DNA of 64,000 nt, taken from assembly GCF_020179475.1 (NCBI RefSeq), contig NZ_JAILXZ010000003.1, positions 62,001 to 126,000 on the forward strand, in the 5' to 3' direction. This DNA is from Novosphingobium huizhouense. GTDB taxonomy: Bacteria; Pseudomonadota; Alphaproteobacteria; Sphingomonadales; Sphingomonadaceae. Below are positions 10,088-19,669 of the stretch, piece by piece. The notes beneath the pieces were generated by a model. The model had not been told where the DNA came from. It did no database searches and saw nothing but the letters and a program-made list of their open reading frames with translations. How positions within the stretch are numbered: position 1 is the first letter of the stretch; every line of letters starts with the position of its first letter. Both the position numbers and the translations under genes were made by a program.

Positions 10088-11673
10088 TGCGCCGGGCCCT
10101 GCGGATCCTCCCGGCGCTGGCTCTGGCGCTTGCGCTGACATCGCCGGTGGCGGGCGGCGGCATTCCGGTCGAGCAGGCCCGCGCCTCGGCGCGTGCGGCG
10201 CTCGACCGTCGCGATCCGATTGCCGCCGAGGTCATCCTGCGCAAGGCGATCGCCGGCGGTGTTCCGGCCGATGCCTTGCGCGCCCAGCTCGCCGAGGCCT
10301 TGCTGAGGCAGGGCGAGGGCGACGAAGTGCGGCGCGTGCTCGCCGCGGGCGGATTTACGCCGGAGACCAGCGGACTCGGGTGGCGCGTGCGCGGACAGCT
10401 CGAGCTTGCCTCGGGCAATCTCGGCGGCGCGGCCCAGGCCTTCGACAAGGCGCTCGCGGTCGCGCCGCGCGATGCGGACTTGTGGACCGCGATCGCATCG
10501 CTGCGGTTTTCGGGCGGCGAGCAGGCCCAGGCCGTGGCGGCGGCGGACTTTGCGGTGCGGCTCGATCCGCGCAACCCCGGCGCGCTGGCGCTGCGCGGGA
10601 TGCTGATCCGCGAACAGTACGGCCTTCTCGCCTCGCTTCCCTGGTTCGAGGCGGCGCTGCGCCTGCAGCCGGACGATCCCGGGCTCCTCGGCGAATATGC
10701 CGCCACGCTCGGCGACATCGGTGAATATCGGGCCATGCTGATCGTCTGCCGGAAGATCGCGCAGATCGACCCCCGCAACCCGCGGCCGTTGTTCCTTCAG
10801 GCGGTGCTGGCGGCGCGCGCCGGGGAAACCGATCTGGCCCGAGCCATCCTGTTGCGCACGGGCACGGCGCTGCGCGACGTGCCTGCCGCCATCCTGCTCA
10901 ACGGCGTGCTCGAGTTCCGCGCCGGCAACAGCAACCTGGCCGTCGCGCAATTCGACCGGCTCCTGCGCGTCCAGCCCGACAATCTCCAGGCGCGCGACCT
11001 GCTCGCGCGCGCGCTCGACCGCATGGGCGATGCCCGCCAGGTCGTCACCCGTTTCGATGCGGATGCCCAGCAGGCCTACGCTTCGCCCTATTTGCTCGAG
11101 ATCGTCGCGCGCGCCTGGGCGAAGCTCGGCAATCGCGCCCGCGCGGACCAGTTGCTCGCCCGTGCGGCGCAACGCGGCACTCGCGCCGCGGTCCCCTTGC
11201 GCACCGATCTGCCGCTGCCGGTGCTTGCCGCCCGTTACGCCGATGGACCCCGCTTTGCCGTCAACGCCGTGCCATACGTCCGGGCGTTGCTCGCGGCCGG
11301 ACGCAAGGACGAGGCGCAGGATGTCGCCGACCGGTTGAGCGATGCCAATCCCGGCGCAGCGGACGCCTGGCTGCTGTCGGGCGATGTCGAGATGGCCCGA
11401 GGCCGGACCGGCGAGGCGCTTGCCGATTTCGGCAATGCCGCGGCGATCCGCTTCAACGAGCCGGTGCTGCGCCGCATGGACGCGGCCCTGCGCGCGCTCG
11501 GGGCTCGCGACAAGGCCGACGGCATGACCTCGCGCTACCTTGCCCAGAACCCGTCGAGCCTCGTTGCGATGAAGCTGCTCGACGCTTCGTGGGCGGCGGG
11601 GGGAGCGACTCCCGCTCGCCGGCAACTCGGGAAAGCGCTCGCCGCGCGGGGACAGCTGCCCGGCCTCGACTGA
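10087..11673 (+). CDS. Periplasmic TPR-repeat protein of the XrtA/EPS cluster
   Basis: 528 residues from ATG 10087, overlapping the prsR stop by one base. An N-terminal signal peptide (MRRALRILPALALALALTS) is followed by at least eight tetratricopeptide-like helical pairs (for example GNLGGAAQAFDKALAVAPRD). TPR proteins of this position (PrsT-like) accompany prsK/prsR in PEP-CTERM loci, but this one is much shorter than typical PrsT and I see no lipobox cysteine, so it may be a reduced or different member. It probably scaffolds export or assembly of the polysaccharide; that role is inferred from context. Confidence 0.82.
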   Translation: MRRALRILPALALALALTSPVAGGGIPVEQARASARAALDRRDPIAAEVILRKAIAGGVPADALRAQLAEALLRQGEGDEVRRVLAAGGFTPETSGLGWRVRGQLELASGNLGGAAQAFDKALAVAPRDADLWTAIASLRFSGGEQAQAVAAADFAVRLDPRNPGALALRGMLIREQYGLLASLPWFEAALRLQPDDPGLLGEYAATLGDIGEYRAMLIVCRKIAQIDPRNPRPLFLQAVLAARAGETDLARAILLRTGTALRDVPAAILLNGVLEFRAGNSNLAVAQFDRLLRVQPDNLQARDLLARALDRMGDARQVVTRFDADAQQAYASPYLLEIVARAWAKLGNRARADQLLARAAQRGTRAAVPLRTDLPLPVLAARYADGPRFAVNAVPYVRALLAAGRKDEAQDVADRLSDANPGAADAWLLSGDVEMARGRTGEALADFGNAAAIRFNEPVLRRMDAALRALGARDKADGMTSRYLAQNPSSLVAMKLLDASWAAGGATPARRQLGKALAARGQLPGLD

Positions 11674-11749
11674 TTTTGCACTCGACAGCCGCGCGCGCCA
11701 GCGGCTATCGCCTGTTCAATCGATCAATTAAATTTGCATGGAGAGGGCA

Positions 11750-12817
11750 ATGGCCGGCGCGCTTGAGGGTCTTACCGTTCTGGAATTCGCAGGAATCGGG
11801 CCCGGCCCCTTTGCCTGCATGATGCTGGCGGACCACGGCGCCAAGGTCATCCGCATCGAACGCCCGGGCAAGCCCGGTCGCCACGGCGATGCCGGCCAGC
11901 GCGATATCCTCAACCGCAACCGCGTGCGGATCGAGCTTGATCTCAAGGACCCGGCTGCGATCGCCCGCATCCGCGAACTGGCCAAGGAGGCCGATGCGAT
12001 CGTCGAAGGCTATCGCCCGGGCGTGATGGAGCGGCTCGGCCTCGGGCCCGAAGTGCTGCTCGCCGACAATCCGAAGCTCGTCTACGGTCGCATGACCGGC
12101 TGGGGCCAGGACGGTCCGATGGCGCCGCTCGCCGGGCACGACATCAACTACATCGCCCTCTCGGGCGCGCTGCATACTTACGGGCAGGCCGGCGGCAAGC
12201 CGCAGTTCCCGGTCAATGCGGTGGGTGATTTCGGCGGCGGCGGCATGGTCATGGCCTTCGGCATCATGGCCGGCGTGTTCTCGGCGCAGCGCACCGGCAA
12301 GGGCCAGGTGATCGACGCGGCGATGGTCGATGGCGCGGCGATCCTGTCGGGCATGACCTGGACGTTCTATGGCAACGGCACGTGGAAGGACGAGCGCGGC
12401 ACCAACCTGCTCGACGGCGGCGCCCACTTCTATGACACCTACGAAACCGCGGACGGCAAGTGGATCTCGCTTGGATCGATCGAGCCGCAGTTCTACGCGT
12501 TGCTGATGGAAAAGACCGGTCTTGCCGAAGACCCGCAGTTCCAGCGCCAGATGGACCCGACGCAGTGGCCCGACCTGAAGCAGCGAATCGCCGCGCTAAT
12601 CGCGACGAAGACCCGCGACGAATGGTGCGCCATCATGGACGGCACCGATATCTGCTTCGCCCCGGTCCTCAGCCTCGCCGAAGCGCCGTCGCACCCGCAC
12701 AACGTGGCGCGCGGCACGTTCACCACCGTCGACGGCATGGTCCAGCCGCGCCCGGCGCCGCGCTTCCTCGGCACGCCTGCGCCCGAGCCGCGGATGACGA
12801 GCGTGCCGCTCGACTGA
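11750..12817 (+). CDS. CoA-transferase family III / alpha-methylacyl-CoA racemase-like enzyme
   Basis: 355 residues. I choose ATG 11750 because GGAGAGGG (11740-11747) is well placed for it; an upstream ATG at 11738 would add four residues. The family III fold is evident (GLTVLEFAGIGPGPF, ADHGAKVIRIERPG, GYRPGVMERLGLGPE). H130 (AGHDINYIALSG) and D160 (AVGDFGGGG) have the 30-residue spacing of the catalytic His/Asp pair of alpha-methylacyl-CoA racemases, so racemisation of 2-methyl-branched acyl-CoA is more likely than CoA transfer. It is a single gene. Confidence 0.88.
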   Translation: MAGALEGLTVLEFAGIGPGPFACMMLADHGAKVIRIERPGKPGRHGDAGQRDILNRNRVRIELDLKDPAAIARIRELAKEADAIVEGYRPGVMERLGLGPEVLLADNPKLVYGRMTGWGQDGPMAPLAGHDINYIALSGALHTYGQAGGKPQFPVNAVGDFGGGGMVMAFGIMAGVFSAQRTGKGQVIDAAMVDGAAILSGMTWTFYGNGTWKDERGTNLLDGGAHFYDTYETADGKWISLGSIEPQFYALLMEKTGLAEDPQFQRQMDPTQWPDLKQRIAALIATKTRDEWCAIMDGTDICFAPVLSLAEAPSHPHNVARGTFTTVDGMVQPRPAPRFLGTPAPEPRMTSVPLD

Positions 12818-12821
12818 TCGG

Positions 12822-13889
12822 TCAGTCGGCCCGGACGGCGGCTTCGATCTCGCCGTCCGGGAGCTTGCGCTTGTGGCGCACCGACCAGTAGAGCGAAGCG
12901 CCGATCAGCACCGCGCCGATCAGCCCGGTCACCGTCTCGGGTATCTCGAAGCGTGCAGAGGCGAGCATGATGCCGCCCAGCGCGATGATCGCCCAGAACG
13001 CGCCGTGTTCGAGGTAGCGATATTCCGACAGCGTGCCGCGCTCGACCAGGACGATCGTCATCGAGCGCACGAACATCGCGCCGATCGACAGGCCCAGCGC
13101 GATCACGATCATGTTGTTGGACAGGGCAAAGGCGCCGATCACCCCGTCGAAGCTGAACGAGGCGTCGAGCACGTTGAGGTAGAGGAACCCGCCGAGACCC
13201 GAGCGCACCATGGCGCCCGCCGCCTTCTGTGCCTCCTCGCGCATTTCGAGGATCGTGCCGATGGCCTCGACCGCGATGAACGCGACGATCCCGAGCGCGC
13301 CGGAAACCATGAAGGTCAGTGCGCCGTCGACCGGCAGCAGCAGCGAAACACCCCACAGGGCCAGCAGCAGCAGCGCGATCTCCGCTGCCTTGACGTTGGA
13401 GAACAGCGCGAGCTTCTCCTCGATCCAGTCGATCCAGTGGACGTCCTTCTCGTCGTCGAAGAAGAACGACAGCCCCACCATCGCCAGGAACGCGCCGCCG
13501 AACCCGGCGATTCCGATGTGCGCGCCGCTGACGATCTCCTCGTAGCGGCGGGGGTCCCGCAGCGAGAGATGGAGCGCCTCGACCGGGCCGATCCCGGCGG
13601 CAATCGCCACGATCGCCAGCGGAAAGACGATCCGCATGCCGAACACCGCGATCACCATGCCCCAGGTCAGGAAGCGCCGCCGCCAGACGTCGTCCATCTC
13701 CTGCAGGACGGTCGCATTCACCACCGCATTGTCGAACGAGAGCGAGATTTCGAGCACCGACAGGACCACGACGATCCACACCAGCGACAGCGTTGCCGAT
13801 GCGGAATGGGTTTGCCACCAGCCATAGGCCACCGCGAGCGCGAGGCAGGCGAGGGTGAACAGGAAGGATCCCTTGAACTGGTTGAGCAA
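12822..13889 (-). CDS. DUF475 integral membrane protein
   Basis: 355 residues beginning with a TTG at 13889; no better in-frame ATG is visible nearby. About nine transmembrane helices, with the acidic in-membrane motif SFDNAVVNA (about 51-59) shared by the DUF475/TerC superfamily and a second FSFDGVIGAFALSNN segment near residue 250. These Asp/Asn-rich helices suggest metal or cation transport, related to TerC/Alx manganese exporters, but DUF475 itself is not characterised. It converges on the racemase gene with only four bases between the stops. Confidence 0.85.
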   Translation of the reverse strand: MLNQFKGSFLFTLACLALAVAYGWWQTHSASATLSLVWIVVVLSVLEISLSFDNAVVNATVLQEMDDVWRRRFLTWGMVIAVFGMRIVFPLAIVAIAAGIGPVEALHLSLRDPRRYEEIVSGAHIGIAGFGGAFLAMVGLSFFFDDEKDVHWIDWIEEKLALFSNVKAAEIALLLLALWGVSLLLPVDGALTFMVSGALGIVAFIAVEAIGTILEMREEAQKAAGAMVRSGLGGFLYLNVLDASFSFDGVIGAFALSNNMIVIALGLSIGAMFVRSMTIVLVERGTLSEYRYLEHGAFWAIIALGGIMLASARFEIPETVTGLIGAVLIGASLYWSVRHKRKLPDGEIEAAVRAD

Positions 13890-14024
13890 AACGTTTCGCG
13901 CTTTCGTGTGTGGGTGTGGCGGCAGCCACGTCGGTCCAGGGCGCGCCTCTAGCCCGGCGGGCCTGCGTTCGCAAAGCCTTCCGGGCCAGTATGGTTCCAG
14001 TTGCGCGGCGAGAACCGCCGCCGC

Positions 14025-14906
14025 TTACGCCTTGGGCGCGCGCGGCTGGTAGGTCTGCTCGATCCCGGGGAAACTGCGGTCGCGCACCTCGGCGGCGTAT
14101 CGCGCGGCCGCGCCGGAAATCACGTCGGCAATGTTTTCATACACTTTGACGAAGCGCGGGACGCGCTCGAACATGCCCAGCATATCCTCGGTCACCAGCA
14201 CCTGCCCGTCGCACTGCGCCGAAGCGCCGATGCCGATGGTGGGGCAGGGGACGGCCTGGGTGATCGCGATCGCGATCGGCTCGACCACGCCCTCGATGAC
14301 GATGGCGAAGGCGCCGGCATCGGCCAGCGCCTTGGCGTCGCCGACGATCTTCGCCGCTTCGGCTTCGTTGCGGCCGCGCGCATTGTATCCGCCGAGCACG
14401 TTGACCGCCTGCGGGGTCAGGCCGACATGGCCCATCACCGGGATGCCGCGCTGGGTCAGGAACGCGACCGTCGGCGCCATCGCCTCGCCGCCTTCGAGCT
14501 TGATCGCTGCGCAGCCGGTTTCCTTGAGCACCCGGCTGGCGCTGGCGAAGGCCTGCTCGGGGCTCTGCTCGTAAGTCCCGAACGGCATGTCGACGACCAC
14601 GGCGGCGTGGTACGAGCCGCGCACCACCGCCGCGCCGTGCGCGATCATCATGTCGAGCGTCACCGGCACGCTCGAGGGCAGGCCATAGATCACCTGGCCG
14701 AGCGAATCCCCCACCAGCAGCAGATCGCAGTGCGCATCGAGCAGTTGGGCCTGCCGCGCGGTGTAGGCCGTGAGCATGACCACGGGCTCGGCGGTCATGC
14801 CGTCCTTCTTGCGCTGGCGGATTGCCGGCACGGTCAGGCGCTTCATCGGCGCGGGCGTCGGGTTCGCGCGGCTGGTGGCGGTATCGAGCTGGAAGGTGGT
14901 CGACAT
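14025..14906 (-). CDS. panB: 3-methyl-2-oxobutanoate hydroxymethyltransferase
   Basis: 293 residues from ATG 14906; the frame stays open further upstream but without conserved sequence. The PanB barrel motifs are clear: [25 protein letters not shown] (Mg2+ ligand Asp), [15 protein letters not shown]-type strand, [10 protein letters not shown], and [14 protein letters not shown] with the catalytic region. It transfers a hydroxymethyl group from 5,10-methylene-tetrahydrofolate to 2-oxoisovalerate, the first committed step to pantothenate and CoA. panC is not adjacent. The 196 bases upstream are the promoter region shared with the divergent permease. Confidence 0.96.
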   Translation of the reverse strand: MSTTFQLDTATSRANPTPAPMKRLTVPAIRQRKKDGMTAEPVVMLTAYTARQAQLLDAHCDLLLVGDSLGQVIYGLPSSVPVTLDMMIAHGAAVVRGSYHAAVVVDMPFGTYEQSPEQAFASASRVLKETGCAAIKLEGGEAMAPTVAFLTQRGIPVMGHVGLTPQAVNVLGGYNARGRNEAEAAKIVGDAKALADAGAFAIVIEGVVEPIAIAITQAVPCPTIGIGASAQCDGQVLVTEDMLGMFERVPRFVKVYENIADVISGAAARYAAEVRDRSFPGIEQTYQPRAPKA

Positions 14907-15102
14907 CGTGAAAATTTCTCTCCCTTCGGGGCGAAAGCTTCTAACCCCTCGCGCAAAAGCCGCAAGCAGCCGCGCAAGGCTGGGGAAAAAGCGCTTTTCG
15001 GCACCTGCGCTTGCCGCTAGCGTCCGTCTGCATAACCTGGTTACCGGTGCAACGACCGCAAGGGGGTGGTGCGTTGCGCCGCCCCGCGTTCGGGAGAAAT
15101 GC

Positions 15103-16680
15103 ATGTTCGGTCGCGTCAAACCACTCGACGCCATTCTAGCAACTGCCGAGAAAAAGGGCCTTCATCGCTCGCTCGGCCCTGTCCAGCTTACTCTGCTCGG
15201 CGTCGGCGCCATCATCGGCACCGGCATCTTTGTGCTCACCGCCGCGGCCGCGCAAAAGGCGGGACCTGGCATGATGTGGAGCTTCGTCATCGCCGGCTTC
15301 GTCTGCGCGGTGGCGGCGCTGTGCTATTCGGAACTCGCCTCGATGGTGCCGGTCTCCGGCTCGGCCTATACCTACAGCTATGCGGTGGTCGGAGAACTCC
15401 TCGCGTGGATGGTCGGCTGGGCGCTGATCCTCGAGTACGCGGTGGCTGCGTCCGCGGTTTCCGTGGGGTGGTCGGGTTACTTCATGGGACTTGTCAAAAG
15501 CCTGACAGGTTTCGAGCTACCCGCCATGTTGCGCGCCGGGCCGACCTGGACGATGAACGGGGTCATTCCGCACCCCGATTTCTCGACCGGCCTGATCAAC
15601 GTGCCGGCGATCTTCGTCGCGCTCGCGGTCACGGCGCTGCTGGTGCGCGGCACCAAGGAAAGCGCCACGTTCAACGCGGTGCTGGTGGCGATCAAGGTCA
15701 CCGCGCTGACCATGTTCATCGTGCTGACGCTGCCGGCGCTCGACCGCAGCCATTTCGCGCCGTTCGCGCCCAACGGCTGGTTCGGCCCGGCGGGCACCTC
15801 GGGCATGGGCATCGTCGGCGCCGCTTCGTCGATCTTCTTCGCCTATGTCGGCTTCGACGCGGTCTCGACCGCGGCCGAGGAAACCAAGGATCCGCAGCGC
15901 AACGTGCCGATCGGCCTGATCGGCAGCCTTGCGCTGTGCACGATCTTCTATCTGCTCGTCGCGTCGGGCGCGATCGGTGCGATCGGCGCGCAGCCGACGG
16001 CGCTGGGCGTGCCCCCGGGCTCGGCCGAGTTCACCCAGCAGTGCGCCGCGCTCCTCGCGCAGGGCCAGGAACCGCTGGTCTGCTCGAACGAGGCGCTGGC
16101 CCATGTGCTGCGCGCGATTAACTATTCGTGGGCGGGCGACCTGATCGGCCTTGCCGCCAATCTTGCGCTGCCTTCGGTCATCCTGATGATGATGTTCGGC
16201 CAGACCCGCATCTTCTTCGTGATGGCGCGCGACGGCCTGCTGCCCGAAAAGCTCGCCAGCGTGCACCCGAAGTGGAAGACGCCGCACGTTGTCACCATTG
16301 TCACCGGTGTGTTCGTGGCGATTGCCGCGGCGCTGCTGCCGGTCGGCCAGCTGGCCGATATCTCCAACTCGGGCACGCTGTTCGCGTTCTTCATGGTGGC
16401 GATCGCGGTGCTGATCCTGCGGCTGCGCGATCCCAATCGCGTCCGCCCGTTCCGCACCCCGCTGGTCTGGGTGATCGGGCCGATCGCGGCGGTGGGCTGC
16501 GTGTTCCTGTTCTTCAACCTGCCGTTCGAGGCGATGATCGTGCTGCCGGTCTGGGGCGCGATCGGGCTGGTGTTCTACTTCGCCTACGGCTTCCGCATGA
16601 GCCATGTCGGGCGCGGTCTCGTCGAAGTTCACGAGGAGGACGGCGACGTTCCGCCGCAGCCGGTGCCGCCGGTCGCCTGA
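15103..16680 (+). CDS. APC-family amino acid permease (cationic amino acid transporter type)
   Basis: 525 residues from ATG 15103 with GGGAGAAA just upstream. It has about 12 or more transmembrane helices and the APC signature [14 protein letters not shown] in helix 1 (substrate-binding unwound segment). Length and the insert between helices 7 and 8 (with [14 protein letters not shown]) match bacterial homologues of eukaryotic CAT transporters. It probably imports amino acids by proton symport; the substrate cannot be told. A strong terminator follows. Confidence 0.9.
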   Translation: MFGRVKPLDAILATAEKKGLHRSLGPVQLTLLGVGAIIGTGIFVLTAAAAQKAGPGMMWSFVIAGFVCAVAALCYSELASMVPVSGSAYTYSYAVVGELLAWMVGWALILEYAVAASAVSVGWSGYFMGLVKSLTGFELPAMLRAGPTWTMNGVIPHPDFSTGLINVPAIFVALAVTALLVRGTKESATFNAVLVAIKVTALTMFIVLTLPALDRSHFAPFAPNGWFGPAGTSGMGIVGAASSIFFAYVGFDAVSTAAEETKDPQRNVPIGLIGSLALCTIFYLLVASGAIGAIGAQPTALGVPPGSAEFTQQCAALLAQGQEPLVCSNEALAHVLRAINYSWAGDLIGLAANLALPSVILMMMFGQTRIFFVMARDGLLPEKLASVHPKWKTPHVVTIVTGVFVAIAAALLPVGQLADISNSGTLFAFFMVAIAVLILRLRDPNRVRPFRTPLVWVIGPIAAVGCVFLFFNLPFEAMIVLPVWGAIGLVFYFAYGFRMSHVGRGLVEVHEEDGDVPPQPVPPVA

Positions 16681-16700
16681 CCATCGCCGCAGGGCATGAA

Positions 16701-16734
16701 AAAAGGGCGTCTCCCCGCTGGGAGGCGCCCTTTT
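16701..16734. terminator. Bidirectional rho-independent terminator
   Basis: A 15-base stem (AAAAGGGCGTCTCCC with GGGAGGCGCCCTTTT, one G-T pair) around CGCT, with A-run and T-run on opposite sides. It lies between the convergent permease gene and the stress protein gene and probably serves both. Confidence 0.88.
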
Positions 16735-16753
16735 GGTTTGGGGGATGTGGGGC

Positions 16754-17236
16754 TCAGAGCTGGGTTTCGGCAAACCCGCCCTTGATGTCGTTGGTCACGT
16801 CCATGCCCAGCGCCATCTTGACCGTGTTGAGCGCGCCCAGTTCGCCCGCCCAGATCGAAGCGTCGCCCAGGTCCATGCGCAGCATCAGCAGGTTGGGATC
16901 GTCCTTGCCGCCGGGAAACCAGGCTTCGACGAAGTTGTTCCACTGCGCCTCGAGCCGCTCGCGGCTGGTTTCCTCGACGAGCGTTCCGGCAAAGCGCGCG
17001 AACACGTCGTGACCCTTGGAAGCGAAGGTCGCGGTCGCCGCACCCATCGTGGCGAAACGGTTGTCGCGCGAGGTGAAGAACCAGATGGCGCTGTTCGCGT
17101 CCTTGTCGAGCTGCGCGGTCATCGGCGCCGCCGAATCGGGGTCCTGGTCGAGCTGGAGCATCACGTAAGGCGAGGCGGACATCGCCTTCCAGAACTTGTC
17201 CTTGAGCTCCTGCGGGTCGCCCTGGTCGTATTTCAT
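16754..17236 (-). CDS. General stress protein, pyridoxamine 5'-phosphate oxidase-like fold
   Basis: 160 residues from ATG 17236. The split-barrel flavin-binding fold is recognised from FWKAMSASPYVMLQLD, PMTAQLDKDANSAIWFFTS, DNRFATMG and the late WFPGGKDDPNLLMLRM block of the GsiB/pyridoxamine-oxidase-related 'general stress protein 26' family. Members bind FMN or F420; the reaction here is unknown. It is divergent from imuA across 159 bases that hold a LexA box, which sits nearer to imuA. Confidence 0.85.
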   Translation of the reverse strand: MKYDQGDPQELKDKFWKAMSASPYVMLQLDQDPDSAAPMTAQLDKDANSAIWFFTSRDNRFATMGAATATFASKGHDVFARFAGTLVEETSRERLEAQWNNFVEAWFPGGKDDPNLLMLRMDLGDASIWAGELGALNTVKMALGMDVTNDIKGGFAETQL

Positions 17237-17344
17237 GGCAGTGCATCCTGTTGTTTGGCTTGGGCCTGCAACGGGATTTCGGCGCGGTTGGTTCCGCTGC
17301 AGCGCGCGATGGAGCCCCCATGGGCAAGCCTGTGGACAGCCGGA

Positions 17345-17372
17345 TTGCATCGGTCCGTCCATGGAACATAAT
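17345..17372 (+). promoter_or_regulatory. Candidate imuA promoter overlapping the LexA box
   Basis: TTGCAT (17345-17350) and CATAAT (17367-17372) are separated by 16 bases. The -10 hexamer lies largely in the spacer of the LexA box, so bound LexA would block RNA polymerase directly. Confidence 0.55.
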
Positions 17373-17378
17373 AAGAAC
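17364..17378 (+). promoter_or_regulatory. LexA (SOS) box upstream of imuA
   Basis: GAAC-ATAATAA-GAAC is an exact match to the alphaproteobacterial LexA operator GAAC-N7-GAAC. It ends 17 bases before the imuA start codon. It places imuA-imuB under SOS control, as expected for the mutasome. Confidence 0.9.
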
Positions 17379-17395
17379 ATCGGAGTCGATTCGCC

Positions 17396-18175
17396 ATGCA
17401 CCTGTCCAACTCGTCCGTTCCTTCCGGCCTTCCGCCTGGTCTTGTCCGCGGCCTTGCCGCATCGACGCGCGCGGGCCGGTGGCGTCCGGGGCTCGCCACC
17501 GGCTGCCGCCATGCCGAGATCTTTGCGCCCGCAGGCGAAGGCAGCGGCGCGGGCCTTGCCCTTGCCCTCGCGCGCGAAGCGCTGAAGAACGAAGGCTGGC
17601 GCTGTGCTCCCGGCGATCCTGCCGCCGATACGCCCGACGAGCGCGCCTGGCTCTGGGTGCAGGACAAGGCCGCGCGTCGCTTGTCGGGCCGGCCCTATCG
17701 CCCGGGCCTGCCGCCCGACTTGCGCCACCGCCTGATCCACGTCGCCGCCGACAAGCCCGAGGACGCGCTGTTCGCGCTGGAGGAGGCCTTGCGCTGCCGG
17801 GATCTCGCCTTCGTCATCGGCGAGATTGCGGGCAACCCCAAGGCGCTCGATTTCACCGCCTCGCGCCGATTGAGCCTCGCGGCCGAAAGGCACGGCGTGC
17901 CGCTCTGGCTGGTGCGGCTCGATGCCGCCTGCGATCTCGGCTCGGCGCGGATGCGCTGGAAAGTGGTCGCCGCGCCATCGCCGGCGCCGCGCTGGAATGC
18001 CCATGCCCCGGGCGATCCCACCTGGCGCGCCGAGCTGTTCCGCGCCCACACCTTCCAACCCGGACAATGGACCTTGCGCGATGACGCCTCCGCCCTCGCT
18101 GTCTCCCCCGCTTTCGAGGCGGGTGCTGGCGATCTGGTGCGCGCACCTGGCGATCGATCGTTGGCGGCTGGCTGA
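17396..18175 (+). CDS. imuA: SOS mutasome protein ImuA (RecA-like)
   Basis: 259 residues from ATG 17396. The ImuA family pattern is present: GCRHAEIFAPAGEGSGAGLALALA (split here as GCRHAEIFAP and AGLALALA), then AFVIGEIAG and a RecA-like core in which I see no functional Walker A P-loop. ImuA is the cofactor that, with ImuB, directs DnaE2 to damaged DNA during SOS mutagenesis. It carries a perfect LexA box and a promoter-like sequence upstream and overlaps imuB by 95 bases. dnaE2 is not in this operon; it lies 5 kb downstream behind its own LexA box. Confidence 0.92.
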   Translation: MHLSNSSVPSGLPPGLVRGLAASTRAGRWRPGLATGCRHAEIFAPAGEGSGAGLALALAREALKNEGWRCAPGDPAADTPDERAWLWVQDKAARRLSGRPYRPGLPPDLRHRLIHVAADKPEDALFALEEALRCRDLAFVIGEIAGNPKALDFTASRRLSLAAERHGVPLWLVRLDAACDLGSARMRWKVVAAPSPAPRWNAHAPGDPTWRAELFRAHTFQPGQWTLRDDASALAVSPAFEAGAGDLVRAPGDRSLAAG

Positions 18176-19661
18176 GGGCTGCGACAGGGGGCGCGACGCC
18201 GATGCGGCCCCCGTCGTGCTGGTCGGCGAAAGCGCGCACGGCCCGCGCATCGCCGCGGTCAATGCCGCCGCGCAGGCGCAAGGGGCGGTGGTGGGCACGA
18301 TGCTCGCCGATGCCCGCGCGCTGTGCCCGGGGCTCGTCGTCCATCCCGCCGATCCTGCCGGCGATCTCGCCTTTCTCGAAGGCCTCGCGCTCTGGGCGCA
18401 GCGCTGGGGGCCGTGGAGCGCGCTCGATCCGCCCGATGGAGTGATCGTCGACACCACTGGCGCCGCGCACCTGTTCGGCGGCGAGCAGGCGCTGGTCGCG
18501 GATGCCCTGCGCCTGCTGCAGCGGCGGGGCCTTGCCGCGCGCGTCGCGCTCGCGCCCACCGCCGGCGCGGCCTGGGCGCTTGCCCATCACGGTCCGCAAG
18601 GCGCGATCCTGGCGGGCGGCGAGGACGTCGCCCGCCGCCTCGGCGCGCTGCCGGTGGCGGCGCTGCGGCTCGACGACGATGTCCTGCTGCTGTTGCGTCG
18701 CTTGGGGCTCAAGCGGATCGAGGATCTCGCTTCGGTCGAACGCGAGAACCTCGCCCGGCGTTTCCGCAACCGCCGCTCGCCCGCCGCCAATCCGCTCGTC
18801 CGGCTCGACCAGTTGCTCGGCCGCGTGCCCGAGCCGGCGCTGCCGGTGATCGGGGTGGAGGCGCCGATGGTCCAGCGCCGGCTGATGGAGCCGATCCGCC
18901 ACCGCAGCCTGCTCGACCGCGTCGTCGCCGACCTGGCCGGGGACATGGCGCGCGCGCTCGAAGGGCGCGGGCAGGGGGCGCGGCGGCTCGAACTGGGGCT
19001 GTGGAAGGTCGATGGCGAGGTCTTGGTGCGGCGGCTCGAGATGGCCGCCGCCTCGCGCGATCCGGCGCATCTGGTGCGCCTGTTCGCGGCGCGGCTCGAC
19101 GATGTCGATGCAGGCTTCGGCATCGAACTGGTGCGGATGCGCGCTTCGTGGACCGAGCCGCTGGCGCTGGCGCAGAGCGATCTCGAGGCCGCGGCCGAGA
19201 ACCACGGCACCAGCCTTGCCGCCTGCATCGACCGGCTGACGGTGCGGCTGGGGCCGCAGGCGGTGCGCCGCCCGGCGCCCCAGGCGAGCCACCTGCCCGA
19301 ACGCGCGCAGCGCTGGCAGCCACCTCTCGCACCGGTGAAGACTTCACAGGAAGAATTCGAATTTCACCACAGGCCACTGAAACTGCTGGATAGACCCGAA
19401 TCGATCGCGGTCATCTACGCTGCTCCCGACGGCCTGCCGCGCGTGTTCGGGTGGCGCGGTCGGCGGCACGTGATCGCGCGCGCCGAAGGCCCGGAGCGGA
19501 TCGCGCCCGAGTGGTGGCGCGAACGCTCGAGCGTGCGCCTGCGCGACTACTACCGCATCGAGGACGAGGAAGGCCGGCGTTTCTGGATCTACCGCCACGG
19601 CATCGCAGGCGATGGCCGCGGCGGCATGCCCGAATGGTTCATCCAGGGGCTATCGGCCTAG
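18081..19661 (+). CDS. imuB: SOS mutasome protein ImuB (inactive Y-family polymerase)
   Basis: 526 residues from ATG 18081, which overlaps imuA by 95 bases; a GTG at 18123 (just before AIWCAHLAIDRWR) is a plausible later start that would shorten the overlap to 53. Y-family palm, fingers and little-finger order is recognisable (AAQAQGAVVGTMLADARALC; DTTGAAHLFGGEQAL; helix-hairpin-helix RLGLKRIEDLASV), but the catalytic Asp/Glu residues of active Y polymerases are absent, as in ImuB. The C-terminal segment with GPERIAPEWW is the ImuB-specific extension. It acts as the hub joining beta clamp, ImuA and DnaE2. I did not find an unambiguous clamp-binding pentapeptide in it. Confidence 0.93.
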   Translation: MTPPPSLSPPLSRRVLAIWCAHLAIDRWRLAEGCDRGRDADAAPVVLVGESAHGPRIAAVNAAAQAQGAVVGTMLADARALCPGLVVHPADPAGDLAFLEGLALWAQRWGPWSALDPPDGVIVDTTGAAHLFGGEQALVADALRLLQRRGLAARVALAPTAGAAWALAHHGPQGAILAGGEDVARRLGALPVAALRLDDDVLLLLRRLGLKRIEDLASVERENLARRFRNRRSPAANPLVRLDQLLGRVPEPALPVIGVEAPMVQRRLMEPIRHRSLLDRVVADLAGDMARALEGRGQGARRLELGLWKVDGEVLVRRLEMAAASRDPAHLVRLFAARLDDVDAGFGIELVRMRASWTEPLALAQSDLEAAAENHGTSLAACIDRLTVRLGPQAVRRPAPQASHLPERAQRWQPPLAPVKTSQEEFEFHHRPLKLLDRPESIAVIYAAPDGLPRVFGWRGRRHVIARAEGPERIAPEWWRERSSVRLRDYYRIEDEEGRRFWIYRHGIAGDGRGGMPEWFIQGLSA

Positions 19662-19669
19662 CGCCCTGC

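Noticed and set aside
10087-11673. Calling the TPR protein PrsT
   Set aside because: Position fits, but length (528) and absence of a lipobox do not match the PrsT family, so only a descriptive name is given.
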